Shown: in pieces, positions 1-8,162 of the stretch
Layout of the letters: each line of letters starts with the position of its first letter
How positions within the stretch are numbered: position 1 is the stretch's first letter
Source of the DNA: Burkholderia sp. Bp9142
GTDB taxonomy: Bacteria; Pseudomonadota; Gammaproteobacteria; Burkholderiales; Burkholderiaceae
NCBI RefSeq assembly: GCF_003853415.1
Contig: NZ_QTPP01000039.1
Span: 1 to 64,000, forward strand
Length of the DNA stretch: 64,000 bases
Reading direction: 5' to 3'
Notes under the pieces: model-generated
What the model was told of the DNA's origin: nothing
What the model saw: only the letters and a program-made list of their open reading frames with translations
Database searches by the model: none
Made by a program: the position numbers and the translations under genes

Positions 1-308
1 TTCGCGGCCAGCGCGTCGCGCACCTTCTGGTCGTCCCACGAGTTCATCGACGTGCGTTCGAGCGTCTTCTGGTTCGGGAACACGTCGAGCAGCTCGGGAT
101 AGGTATGACCCGAGAAGCCCAGGCTTTCGACCGTCGTGATCGTGGTCGGGATGTTGAATACCTTCGCAGCCTTCGCGAGGCCGACGACGTTGTTCTTCAG
201 CGCCTGGCGATCGATCGACTGCACGCCGAACGCCATCTGCGGTTGCTGGTCGATGAAGATCAGCTGGCTGTTCTGCGGGGTGAGAACTTCAAGCTTCGGA
301 TTGCTCAT
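1..308 (-). CDS. Isochorismatase-family cysteine hydrolase (YcaC-like), 3' end cut by window
   Basis: The reverse strand from ATG at 308 reads MSNPKLEVLTPQNSQLIFID and on through QPQMAFGVQSIDRQALKNN, the N-terminal half of a YcaC-type isochorismatase-like hydrolase. These are usually about 200 residues, so roughly half is present. The Asp of the LIFIDQQ segment matches the catalytic Asp of the Asp-Lys-Cys triad; the Lys and Cys would lie at or beyond the window edge. YcaC proteins are cytosolic amidase-like hydrolases whose substrates are mostly unknown. The gene is divergent from the XapX gene across an A+T-richer spacer. The family call is good; the specific function is not determined. Confidence 0.85.
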   Translation of the reverse strand, partial: MSNPKLEVLTPQNSQLIFIDQQPQMAFGVQSIDRQALKNNVVGLAKAAKVFNIPTTITTVESLGFSGHTYPELLDVFPNQKTLERTSMNSWDDQKVRDALAA

Positions 309-623
309 GGCGGTGATGTCCTTTGACGGGGAGAAAAATAGCGCCTGCCTTGCCGGCAAGCCGGGGGGCGGCGGCGCCCGATGCGCTGTGCTGGGAGGTT
401 TTCCTGCCAACGCCTGCCATTCAATACGGAAATCTGCAACACTGCCAATTAATCGTTCTGTTTAAAAACATTTGCGAAACAAGTCCTGAAAAAACCTTAA
501 ATCAGTTGAATTTTCGCGCCGCGCCTGCGATGACCTGATAGGCTCTTTTTCGACTACGTCCGTTCGTCGGCCGGGATTTTTCCGCATCCTTCCACACGGT
601 TGTCATTCACTTCAATTCGTACT
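309..623. other. Divergent intergenic spacer with presumed promoters
   Basis: No coding frame looks real here. The stretch from about 400 to 520 is clearly richer in A+T than the flanking genes, as expected for divergent promoters driving the isochorismatase-like gene leftward and the XapX gene rightward. I did not find a convincing sigma-70 pair, riboswitch or repeat. Confidence 0.5.
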
Positions 624-905
624 ATGAAACCGTACATTTCCTCGATATTGGCCGGCATTCTCGCCGGCGCCGTCTACGCGTTGATCGGCGTGCAATCGCC
701 CGCTCCGCCCACCATCGCGCTGGTCGGCCTGCTGGGCATCCTTGCCGGCGAACAGATCCTGCCGGTCGCGCGCCGGATGCTCGCGGGCATCCACCTGAAG
801 ACCGCATGGAGCGAGGCGAAGTGCAGCCAGCACATGTTCGGCGCCCTGCCCGGCGCGCAGCCCGCCAATGCCGCGGCGAAGCACCGCGAATCGACGCCGA
901 CATGA
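624..905 (+). CDS. XapX-domain small membrane protein
   Basis: The 93-residue protein starts at ATG 624 (an upstream in-frame ATG at 600 adds eight residues without family similarity). Residues 1 to about 48 contain two hydrophobic segments with the XapX/DUF1427 pattern: SILAGILAGAVYALIG, then SPAPPTIALVGLLGILAGEQ. The C-terminal 45 residues are polar and not conserved in the family. XapX proteins are tiny inner-membrane proteins of unknown function, often beside LysR regulators; here a LysR gene follows in the same direction. No function beyond the domain is claimed. Confidence 0.85.
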   Translation: MKPYISSILAGILAGAVYALIGVQSPAPPTIALVGLLGILAGEQILPVARRMLAGIHLKTAWSEAKCSQHMFGALPGAQPANAAAKHRESTPT

Positions 906-980
906 CAAACCGTCATTGACTGGACAAAGCGGTTCCCGGCGTTAACATGGCAGCCCGACGCCCCGCCTGTGAAATCCAAC

Positions 981-1889
981 ATGAAGCTGTCATTCGAAGC
1001 GCTCGAAGCGCTGGACGCGATCGACCGCACCGGCACGTTCGCCGAAGCCGCGGAACTGCTGCATCGCGTACCGTCGGCCTTGACTTATCTCGTGCAAAAG
1101 CTCGAGGGCGACCTCGGCGTCGCCCTGTTCGACCGCAGCGGACGCCGTGCGAAGCTCACCCATGCGGGTCGCATCGTCGTCGAGGAAGGCCGGCGGCTGC
1201 TGCATGCGGCGGAACAGCTCGAGCGCAAGGCGCAGCGCGCGCAGCAAGGCTGGGAAACCGAGGTGCGCATCTGTGTCGACGAGATCCTGCCGTTCGACGC
1301 GCTATGGCCTTACGTGCATGCGTTCTACGGGCTCGAGATGGACACGCGGCTGCGGCTGTCCACCGAAGTCCTCGGTGGCACCTGGGACGCACTGGTTTCG
1401 CGCCGCGCGGATCTCGTCGTCGGCGCGGCGGGCGAGCCGCCTGAACTGCCGGGCCTCGTTGCGCGACCGATCGGCATGCTCAGGCACGTGTTCGCCGTCG
1501 CCCCGACCCATCCGCTCGCGGCGATGCCCGAACCGCTGTCGATGGCGTCGGTCGTCGAGTATCGCGGCGCCGTCATCACCGATACGTCTCGCGAACTGCA
1601 GCCGCGCTCGGTCGCCGTCGATGCCGGGCAGTCGACGCTCGCGCTGCCCACGCTCGCTGCAAAACTGGCCGCGCAGTGCGAAGGGCTCGCCGTCGGCACG
1701 CTTCCGGATTGCATCGCGGCCCGCGCGATCGCGCAGGGCAAGCTCGTGGCCCGCCAGGTGACCGGCATGCGCGACACCACGCATTGCTACCTGGCGTGGC
1801 GCGACGACGAAGCCGGCCGTGCGTTGCGGTGGTGGGTCGAGCAGCTCGATCGCCCCGATCTCGTCGACCGGTTCCTCGCGCTTGCGTGA
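981..1889 (+). CDS. LysR-family transcriptional regulator
   Basis: About 302 residues. The N-terminal winged helix-turn-helix (residues 1-60) begins MKLSFEALEALDAIDRTGTF and contains the AAELLHRVPSALTYLVQKLE recognition region. The remainder is a LysR substrate-binding domain containing LSTEVLGGTWDALV and a C-terminal WWVEQLDRPD segment. Start chosen at ATG 981 because the HTH begins there; a GTG at 969 would add four residues and neither has a strong ribosome-binding site. It follows the XapX gene in the same direction and may control it. The effector is unknown. Confidence 0.9.
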   Translation: MKLSFEALEALDAIDRTGTFAEAAELLHRVPSALTYLVQKLEGDLGVALFDRSGRRAKLTHAGRIVVEEGRRLLHAAEQLERKAQRAQQGWETEVRICVDEILPFDALWPYVHAFYGLEMDTRLRLSTEVLGGTWDALVSRRADLVVGAAGEPPELPGLVARPIGMLRHVFAVAPTHPLAAMPEPLSMASVVEYRGAVITDTSRELQPRSVAVDAGQSTLALPTLAAKLAAQCEGLAVGTLPDCIAARAIAQGKLVARQVTGMRDTTHCYLAWRDDEAGRALRWWVEQLDRPDLVDRFLALA

Positions 1890-2001
1890 TCCCGCCGTGT
1901 CGCGGGAACCCATCGAGCGCGCACTGCATCGCGTTCTCGAGCCACGCGTCCAGGCCCGGGCATCGGCCGACACATCGTGATCGAGCCGGCCACGCGCGCC
2001 G

Positions 2002-3801
2002 TTACGGTTCGCGCGGCAGCCGCCCGCCCTCGCCGGTCTCGCATGCAAGCGCGTTCGCTTCCGGCCACGCATCGTGTATACCGCGGTTCGATCCGGCGGG
2101 TCGTTCAAGCGCGGCCGCATACGCGGCCAGCACGCGCATGCGCGCATCGGCATGGACCGACGTCGCATCCCGATCCCGCATCGCCTCGAGCGCCGCGCGC
2201 GCGCATTCCCGCCCCTCGTCGACGAGAGACAGGTCGAACAGGCACGGCACCGCCACGGCCGCCAGCGCGATGCCGGTCTCCGCGTCGCCGTCCGGCGAGA
2301 ATGCCCAGTCGAGCGCCGCGTGCAGATTGCCGAGTTCGCCGCGAACCCGGTCGAGCCGCGATCCGCCCGGCGAACCGTCGCCGCCGCCCGGCGCCAGCGT
2401 GAACAACGCATGGAAATAGTGCGCGTGCGCAAGCGCGGCCTCCGCGCATTCGCCGTTGTTCGCGAGCTGCTGCAGTGCGTAGGCGCGCGTCGTCGTCAGC
2501 AACCGGTAGCGCGGCGCGCCGTGCGCATTCTCGACGCTCACGAGCGACTTCGACACGAGGCCGGCGATCGTGTCGAGCAGGTCCGCATCGACCCCGAGCC
2601 GCGTTCCGACCACGTCCCGTACCGCGTCGATCGAAAAGCCGTCGCGGAACACGCCAAGCCATCGCAGCAGCACGCGTTCCGCGTCCCCCAGCAAGCGGTA
2701 GCTCCAGTCGTACATGGCCTGCAGCGTCCGGTGACGCGGCAATGCGGTGCGAAAACCGCCAGTCAGCAACCTGAAATGGTCGTCGAGATGAGCGGCCAGT
2801 ACGTCGATGCCGAGCACGGCCGCACGGGCAGCGGCCAGCTCGATGGCCAGCGGCAGACCGTCGAGACGTCGGCACACCGACGCCATCAGGGACACGCTGC
2901 GTTCGTCGAGCGGAAAGCGCGGGGCGGCCGCGCGCGCGCGCGCCGCGAACAGTTGCACCGCGCTTGCGCCCAGTGTCTCGGCCGCGCCGGCGCGCTCGTC
3001 GGGGACATCGAGCGGTGGCACCGGACACTGCCGCTCGCCGTGGATGCGAAGCGCCTCGCGGCTGGTCGCCAGCACACGCAGCCCGGTGTCGGACTCGGTC
3101 AACACGGCCGCGATCCGCGCCGCCGCGTCAAGCAGATGCTCGCAATTGTCGAGCACGAGCAACATCCTGCGATGCGCGACGCTCGCCAGCACCGCTTCGA
3201 GCGTCCGCGATCGGGCCGGCAGCGCGATGTCCAGGCCATCCGCCAGCGCGTCGGGGACGCATTGCGGGCACGCAACCGTCGCCAGCGATACGACCGCCGC
3301 CCCATCCGGAAAGCGCGTCTCGGCCCGGATCGCGGCTTCGATCGCGACGCGCGTCTTGCCGATGCCGCCCGCACCGACCAGCGTCACGACGCGAGACGCG
3401 TCGAGCGCCGCGAGGACATCGGCAACCATCTGCTCCCGCCCCACGAGCGCGGTCGGCGCGGGCGCGAGCCGCGGCGTCGCGGGACGCACGGGGGCTCCGC
3501 CTTCGCCTTCGGCGGGTCGGCCGACGAGCCGATAGCCGCGCCCCGGCACCGTGACGATCAGATTCCGGTCCCGGGCCAGCGCCTTGCGCAACGACGCGAT
3601 ATGCACCTGCAGGTTGTTTTCCTCCACGATCGTGTGCGGCCACACGCGCTGCATGATCTCGTCTTTCGAGACCAGCGCGCCATTTGCCTGAATCAGGAGT
3701 TCGAGGATTTCGAATGCACGGCTGCCGATGCGTAACAGTTTGCCGTTCGAGCGAATTTCACGTCTGTCGAGAAAAACGTGAAGCGTTCCAATGCGGATCA
3801 T
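2002..3801 (-). CDS. Winged-helix regulator fused to NB-ARC-type ATPase (copy 1)
   Basis: About 599 residues. Residues 1-100 form an OmpR/CadC-type winged helix (RAFEILELLIQANGALVSKD, ending GRGYRLVG). Next comes a P-loop ATPase with Walker A LVGAGGIGKT, a MLLVLDNCEHLL Walker B region, the ATSREALR sensor and the LDGLPLAIELAAAR motif typical of bacterial NB-ARC/AfsR-like regulators. The C-terminal part is short compared with copy 3. Start set at ATG 3801 (MIRIGTLHVF), the position where the other two copies also begin; the 21-residue extension lacks similarity. Such proteins are thought to couple nucleotide binding to DNA binding. Target genes are unknown; a chloroperoxidase-like hydrolase lies upstream on the same strand. 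Confidence 0.88.
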   Translation of the reverse strand: MIRIGTLHVFLDRREIRSNGKLLRIGSRAFEILELLIQANGALVSKDEIMQRVWPHTIVEENNLQVHIASLRKALARDRNLIVTVPGRGYRLVGRPAEGEGGAPVRPATPRLAPAPTALVGREQMVADVLAALDASRVVTLVGAGGIGKTRVAIEAAIRAETRFPDGAAVVSLATVACPQCVPDALADGLDIALPARSRTLEAVLASVAHRRMLLVLDNCEHLLDAAARIAAVLTESDTGLRVLATSREALRIHGERQCPVPPLDVPDERAGAAETLGASAVQLFAARARAAAPRFPLDERSVSLMASVCRRLDGLPLAIELAAARAAVLGIDVLAAHLDDHFRLLTGGFRTALPRHRTLQAMYDWSYRLLGDAERVLLRWLGVFRDGFSIDAVRDVVGTRLGVDADLLDTIAGLVSKSLVSVENAHGAPRYRLLTTTRAYALQQLANNGECAEAALAHAHYFHALFTLAPGGGDGSPGGSRLDRVRGELGNLHAALDWAFSPDGDAETGIALAAVAVPCLFDLSLVDEGRECARAALEAMRDRDATSVHADARMRVLAAYAAALERPAGSNRGIHDAWPEANALACETGEGGRLPREP

Positions 3802-4152
3802 GGGAATTTCTAATCGAGGGCATTTATCGATGCCTTGTCCAGAACGACATCGATCTGACACCAATGCTACGGCATTTGCTGCGTATATTGATTCGAATGA
3901 TTAGAACGGAACGAGCAAATTTTTTGAACTGTCGGAATCCGCGCGCCTCGCGCCCGCTCTACGCGACGCGACACCGTGCCATCCATGCGGGACACGAGAC
4001 GCCGTGATGCACCGACGAATGCGTTGCTTTACGAAAATACGACCACCGGTTCGGCTTCCATTTTTCTCCTGCATCGACCGACACGGACATCCGGGCGCGC
4101 GACGTTTGCGCGCCCGTGTTTCAACGTACGGGTTCCCGGACCGTCCGCCGTG
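3802..4152. other. Intergenic spacer
   Basis: About 350 bases between the start of the regulator and the end of the hydrolase gene. The first 150 bases are A+T-rich compared with the surroundings and presumably hold the promoter of the left-going regulator. I see no RNA gene or repeat. Confidence 0.45.
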
Positions 4153-4974
4153 TCACGCGCGGACGAACGCCAGCAGTTCGTCGTTCAATCGCTGCGCATG
4201 CGTCAGATACAGCGCGTGCGGGCCGCCCTCGTACACGCTCAGCGTCGCGTGCGGCACGCGCGCCACCGTGGCGGCCCCCGTCAGCGCGAGCGGCGCCGTC
4301 TGGTCGTCGTCGCCATGAATCACGCGCGTCGGTACGTCGAACCGGTCGAGATCCGTCCTGAAATCGGTTTCGGAAAATGCACGGACGCAATCGAGCGTGC
4401 CCTTCAATCCCGCCTGCAGCGCCATGAACGAGGTCCAGTCGAGCGCGGCGCGCGAGATCGTCGAATCCGCCCGGTTCGAACCGGTGAACAACGGCCAGAA
4501 GTGCTCGAAGAATGCCGCGCGATCCGCCACGATCGCCGAGCGAATGCCGTCGAACACCGCGACGTCGACGCCGTCCGGATGATCGTCGCGCCGCGCGACC
4601 AGCGGCGTCACCGATCCGATCAGGACCGCCTTCGCCACGTGGTGCGTACCGTGCCGGCCGATGTATCGGGCAACCTCGCCGCCGCCCATCGAAAAGCCGA
4701 CGAGCGTCACGTCGCGCAATCCGAGCGTCTCGATCAGCGTCGCGAGATCGTCCGCCAGCGTATCGTAGTCGTAGCCCGTCCACGGTTGGCCGGAGCGGCC
4801 GAAGCCGCGCCGGTCGTACGCGATGCAGCGAAAGCCGTGCGATGCGAGATGATGCATCTGGACGTCCCACATGTCCGCGTTCAACGGCCAGCCGTGAATG
4901 AACACGACAGGGCGCCCCGCGCCCCAGTCCTTGTAGTGAATCGAGACGCCGTCGCGTGTCGTGAACGTGCTCAT
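4153..4974 (-). CDS. Alpha/beta hydrolase, non-heme chloroperoxidase-like
   Basis: 273 residues from ATG 4974, with AAGG upstream as ribosome-binding site. The typical order of cofactor-free haloperoxidase/esterase features is present: HGWPLNADMWDVQM oxyanion region, nucleophile elbow GFSMGGGEVARYIG (Ser), an acidic residue in VIHGDDDQTAP, and a C-terminal His in EGGPHALYLTH. There is no signal peptide, so it should be cytosolic. It is clearly homologous to the exported hydrolase at 5874-6845. Haloperoxidase activity in this family is often incidental, and an esterase or lactonase role is equally possible. Confidence 0.88.
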   Translation of the reverse strand: MSTFTTRDGVSIHYKDWGAGRPVVFIHGWPLNADMWDVQMHHLASHGFRCIAYDRRGFGRSGQPWTGYDYDTLADDLATLIETLGLRDVTLVGFSMGGGEVARYIGRHGTHHVAKAVLIGSVTPLVARRDDHPDGVDVAVFDGIRSAIVADRAAFFEHFWPLFTGSNRADSTISRAALDWTSFMALQAGLKGTLDCVRAFSETDFRTDLDRFDVPTRVIHGDDDQTAPLALTGAATVARVPHATLSVYEGGPHALYLTHAQRLNDELLAFVRA

Positions 4975-5045
4975 GAAGCTACCTTGGAGATGGAAAAAAT
5001 CTCGGCCGCCCGCCGCGGCCGATGATTGGGATGCACCGTCTCCGG

Positions 5046-5516
5046 TCACGAACGGGACATCCTGACGATGAACCGGTCCAGTTCGGACGCGAGGATCGCC
5101 TCCCAGCAATTCGCGGGACGCTTCGATCCGCGCCACTGCGGCTTGTAGATCGCGTCGCCGGTGCGAATCGGCTGGCCGGTCAGTGCGCAGCGCCCCAGCG
5201 AGCGGGACTTTGCGCTGATCCAGCGCTGCTCGTCATACCGGCAGTGCGTCGGATCGCTCCACGACACGAGTACCGACGAATCGGTCTGCCGCTCGATCGC
5301 GACGATCGCGCACCGGCGGCGTGCGCCACCGCTCGACGCACCGCGTGCATCGTCACGATGACGGCGGCGCGCGATGTCGCGGTCGCGAAGATTCGACGAC
5401 GCGCAGCGGCTTGCACCGGGCGACGGATCGAGCAGCGTCATCACGTGCTCCCAGCGATCGAATGCGTCCATGACGGCATATCCAGGCAAATGGCGAGAGA
5501 TTCGGACGTTTCGCAT
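5046..5516 (-). CDS. DUF3331-domain protein
   Basis: 156 residues. The C-terminal half has the DUF3331 pattern known mainly from Burkholderia: VAIERQTDSSVLVSWSDPTH, CRYDEQRW, a RCALTGQPIRTGDAIYKP segment and a terminal hydrophobic IL-A-ELDRF. The N-terminal 65 residues are low-complexity and Arg/Ser-rich. Cys residues in CRYDEQ and RCALTG could form a small zinc site (inference). The domain has no known function. It lies on the same strand as the hydrolase at 4153-4974, 71 bases upstream of it. Confidence 0.75.
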   Translation of the reverse strand: MRNVRISRHLPGYAVMDAFDRWEHVMTLLDPSPGASRCASSNLRDRDIARRRHRDDARGASSGGARRRCAIVAIERQTDSSVLVSWSDPTHCRYDEQRWISAKSRSLGRCALTGQPIRTGDAIYKPQWRGSKRPANCWEAILASELDRFIVRMSRS

Positions 5517-5873
5517 CCGTGCCCGTCACGGTCGTCACCCGCCGGCGCGAACCGGCAGCGACCCGCGACGGGACGGCTTGATGCTGACGATAGCGGGCGG
5601 CCGCTGAAGAGTCTTGATTCCCCGGCTTAATTGTTCTGGCCGCCCCGCACGCGCGGCGCGCGGCACGACCGGTTCATGAAAATTCAGCCGGATTTCAGTA
5701 CAGGCCGCCCGGCCCCGCGATAGGCTCCCGTCGACGTTCGTTCGCTCCCCTCGTGCGCCCGCCGGCCCACGAGCGCGAACGCACGCCGTCTGCCGGCGAG
5801 ATTGCCGCATGCGGGCAGATCCGGACCTTCCATTCCACGCGGCATCGTTCCACCGCACGTTCAAGGAGCTTCA
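5517..5873. other. Divergent intergenic spacer
   Basis: About 357 bases between DUF3331 (leftward) and the Tat hydrolase (rightward). It contains an AAGGAG ribosome-binding site immediately before ATG 5874. Overlapping reading frames here look like G+C-driven shadows. No RNA structure was recognised. Confidence 0.4.
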
Positions 5874-6845
5874 ATGCGCCCCGCAGACACCGACGCCGTC
5901 CCCTCGGCGCGCCGCCGAGACATGCTGCTTGCCGGCGCGACCGCCGTTGCAGCCGCCGCGCTGCCGGCCGCCGCCGCTGCCGCCCCCAAACATGCCTCAT
6001 CCGCCCATCAAGGAGCCCATGCGATGAACACGATCACCACGAAAGACGGTACGCAGATCTATTTCAAGGACTGGGGCAGCGGCCGCCCGGTCGTCTTCTC
6101 GCACGGCTGGCCGCTGTGTGGCGATGCATGGGATGCGCAGATGCTGTTCCTGGTGCAGCACGGCTACCGCGTGATCGCGCACGATCGCCGCGGTCACGGC
6201 CGATCGAGCCAGCCGTCGCAAGGCAATGACATGGATACCTACGCGGACGATCTCGCCGCGTTGATGAATGCGCTCGACCTGCGCGAAGCCACGCTCGTCG
6301 GCCACTCCACCGGCGGCGGCGAAGTCGCGCACTACATCGGCCGTCACGGCACGAAGCGCGTGTCGAAGGCCGTGCTGATCGGCGCCGTGCCGCCGCAAAT
6401 GGTGAAATCGCCGTCCAATCCCGGTGGCTTGCCGATGGACGTATTCGACGGCATCCGCAAGAACGTCGCCGAGAACCGTTCGCAGTTCTACAAGGATCTC
6501 GCCGTGCCGTTCTTCGGCTTCAATCGCCCCGGCGCGAAGGTATCGCAGGGCACGATCGACGCATTCTGGGCGCAAGGGATGATGGGCGGCGTGTATGGCC
6601 AGTATCTGTGCGTGAAGGAATTCTCCGAGGTCGACTACACCGAGGACCTGAAGAAGATCGACGTCCCGACGCTGATCCTGCACGGCGACGACGACCAGAT
6701 CGTGCCGATCGACGATTCCGCGCGCCTGTCCGCGAAGATCGTCAAGCATGCGCAACTCAAGGTCATCCCCGGCGGCTCGCACGGCATGTGCGTCGTCGAC
6801 GCGGAGCGGATCAATGCCGAACTGCTCGCGTTCCTGAAGGCGTAA
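5874..6845 (+). CDS. Exported alpha/beta hydrolase, chloroperoxidase-like, with twin-arginine leader
   Basis: 323 residues from ATG 5874 (AAGGAG six bases upstream). Residues 1-50 are a leader with consecutive Arg residues followed by the hydrophobic stretch [20 protein letters not shown], resembling a Tat signal. The catalytic domain starts at [14 protein letters not shown] and has nucleophile elbow GHSTGGGEV, a [10 protein letters not shown] acid region and GGSHGMC His. An internal ATG at 6024, just where the catalytic domain starts, is preceded by AAGGAG, so a cytosolic form may also be made. It is a paralogue of the protein at 4153-4974. The substrate is unknown. Confidence 0.87.
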   Translation: MRPADTDAVPSARRRDMLLAGATAVAAAALPAAAAAAPKHASSAHQGAHAMNTITTKDGTQIYFKDWGSGRPVVFSHGWPLCGDAWDAQMLFLVQHGYRVIAHDRRGHGRSSQPSQGNDMDTYADDLAALMNALDLREATLVGHSTGGGEVAHYIGRHGTKRVSKAVLIGAVPPQMVKSPSNPGGLPMDVFDGIRKNVAENRSQFYKDLAVPFFGFNRPGAKVSQGTIDAFWAQGMMGGVYGQYLCVKEFSEVDYTEDLKKIDVPTLILHGDDDQIVPIDDSARLSAKIVKHAQLKVIPGGSHGMCVVDAERINAELLAFLKA

Positions 6846-6857
6846 ACATCGCCGCAC

Positions 6858-6902
6858 GGCGCGCCGGCCGGCGCGCCGGCCGGCGCGCCCTTCAGCTTTT
6901 TT
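6858..6902. terminator. G+C-rich palindrome with T tract, probable terminator
   Basis: Repeated GGCGCGCCGGCC units form a long perfect inverted repeat (about 6858-6890) followed by a CTTTTTT run at 6896-6902. It lies between convergent genes: the hydrolase ending at 6845 and the FixJ-type regulator ending at 6976. The T tract suits rightward transcripts best. Confidence 0.6.
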
Positions 6903-6975
6903 CAGGAATTTTCAGGGCGCAGCCATCTGATTGCCGCGCGCGTCGACGCGGAACGGCCGCCGGTCCAGCACCGGC

Positions 6976-7617
6976 TCATTCGGGCGCGCCGCCCGGGCGC
7001 ACGCCCAGCGCTTCGGCTTGCCGCACGAGGTCCGGCAGCGTGCGCACCTGCATCTTCTTCATGACCTGCGCCCGATGCACCTTCACCGTGATTTCCTGCA
7101 GGCCGAGACGCGACGCGATCTGCTTGTTCATCAGACCTGCGACCACATGGCTCATTACTTCGCGTTCGCGCGGCGTCAACGACGCATAGGCCTGACGCAG
7201 CACACGCAATGCGCGATCGCGCGCGAGACGGTCGCGGTCCCCGGCCAGTGCGCGGCCGACGGCATCGAGCATCGCATCGTCGTCGAACGGCTTCGTCAGG
7301 AAGTCGAGTGCGCCGCCCTTCATCGCCTTGACCGTCGTGGCCACGTCACCGTAGCCCGTCATGAACAGGATGGGCACGTTCAGCCCCGTGCGCACGGCTT
7401 CCTCCTGAACGGCCAGCCCGCTCTCGTCGGCAAGACGCACATCGAGGATCAGGCAGCTCGCCACATCGGGCCGCTCGAACGCGAGAAACGCCCGCGACGA
7501 TGCAAAGGTCTCGACGCGAAAACCGGCCGAACGCAACAGCGCGCTCAACGCGCGCCGCAGCGTTTCATCGTCGTCGACCACATAGACGATCGACGTCATA
7601 TCCGGCGTGCTTGCCAT
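6976..7617 (-). CDS. FixJ/NarL-type two-component response regulator
   Basis: 213 residues. The receiver domain occupies residues 8-125: acidic pair VDDDET, phospho-acceptor Asp in LILDVRLADESGL, Thr in LFMTGYGD and Lys in FLTKPFDD. A LuxR-type HTH follows (LTPREREVMSHVVAGLMNKQ, VKVHRAQVMKKM). The gene is left-going, upstream of a divergently encoded FixL/NtrB-like kinase at 9869-15085, which is the only histidine kinase in the window and thus its likely partner (inference). Regulated genes are unknown. Confidence 0.92.
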   Translation of the reverse strand: MASTPDMTSIVYVVDDDETLRRALSALLRSAGFRVETFASSRAFLAFERPDVASCLILDVRLADESGLAVQEEAVRTGLNVPILFMTGYGDVATTVKAMKGGALDFLTKPFDDDAMLDAVGRALAGDRDRLARDRALRVLRQAYASLTPREREVMSHVVAGLMNKQIASRLGLQEITVKVHRAQVMKKMQVRTLPDLVRQAEALGVRPGGAPE

Positions 7618-7720
7618 TGCTTTCCCTGTACAGGCGTCCCGTTCATCATGAAATGATAAACGAGCCGGGAGCCCCGCGGAAATGCCAGGCAGCCGCGATC
7701 CGGCCGATCGACGGGGGCCG

Positions 7721-8092
7721 TCAGGCAGGGCCCCCGCCCGATGCGACCTGATCGATCAGATTGATCATATCGTCCGATGAAAACGGCTTGCGCAGAAACG
7801 CGACCGCGCCTTGCGCGAGTGCGCGACGAACCGACTCGTCATCCCCGTGCGACGACATGAAGATGACCGGAATCGTCGCGTTGCGCTGAACCAGCAGGCG
7901 CTGAACGTCGAGGCCGCTCATCCCCTTCATCTTCAGGTCGATCAGCACGCAAACCGCATCGTCCAGCGGGCCGCTCGCGAGGAATTCCTCGCCCGACGCA
8001 AACGGCAATGCCGTATAGCCAGCCGATTTCAACAGGCTGGCAAGACTTTTGCGGACCGACGCATCGTCATCGATGATGCAAACCATGCCCAT
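7721..8092 (-). CDS. Single-domain response regulator (receiver only)
   Basis: 123 residues from ATG 8092. It is a complete receiver: IIDDDASVRKS acidic patch, Asp in CVLIDLKMKGMSGLD, Ser in FMSSHGDDES, and Lys in FLRKPFSSDD. There is no output domain; a long frame extending to 8656 overlaps the upstream regulator and is rejected. Receiver-only proteins of this FixJ-like type usually act in phosphorelays or as phosphate sinks. It lies 103 bases upstream of the FixJ-type gene and 70 bases downstream of the winged-helix/ATPase gene, all on one strand, suggesting one transcription unit. Confidence 0.9.
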   Translation of the reverse strand: MGMVCIIDDDASVRKSLASLLKSAGYTALPFASGEEFLASGPLDDAVCVLIDLKMKGMSGLDVQRLLVQRNATIPVIFMSSHGDDESVRRALAQGAVAFLRKPFSSDDMINLIDQVASGGGPA

Positions 8093-8162
8093 GAAATGAG
8101 AACCCGAAATCTGTGTCAATCCAGAACATCGCGATACCGCTCGATCGGTATCGACAGACGTA

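Noticed and set aside
6858-6890. Short GGCGCGCC tandem units as a CRISPR or satellite repeat
   Set aside because: Only a few overlapping units without spacers, forming one palindrome followed by a T run; a terminator explains it better.
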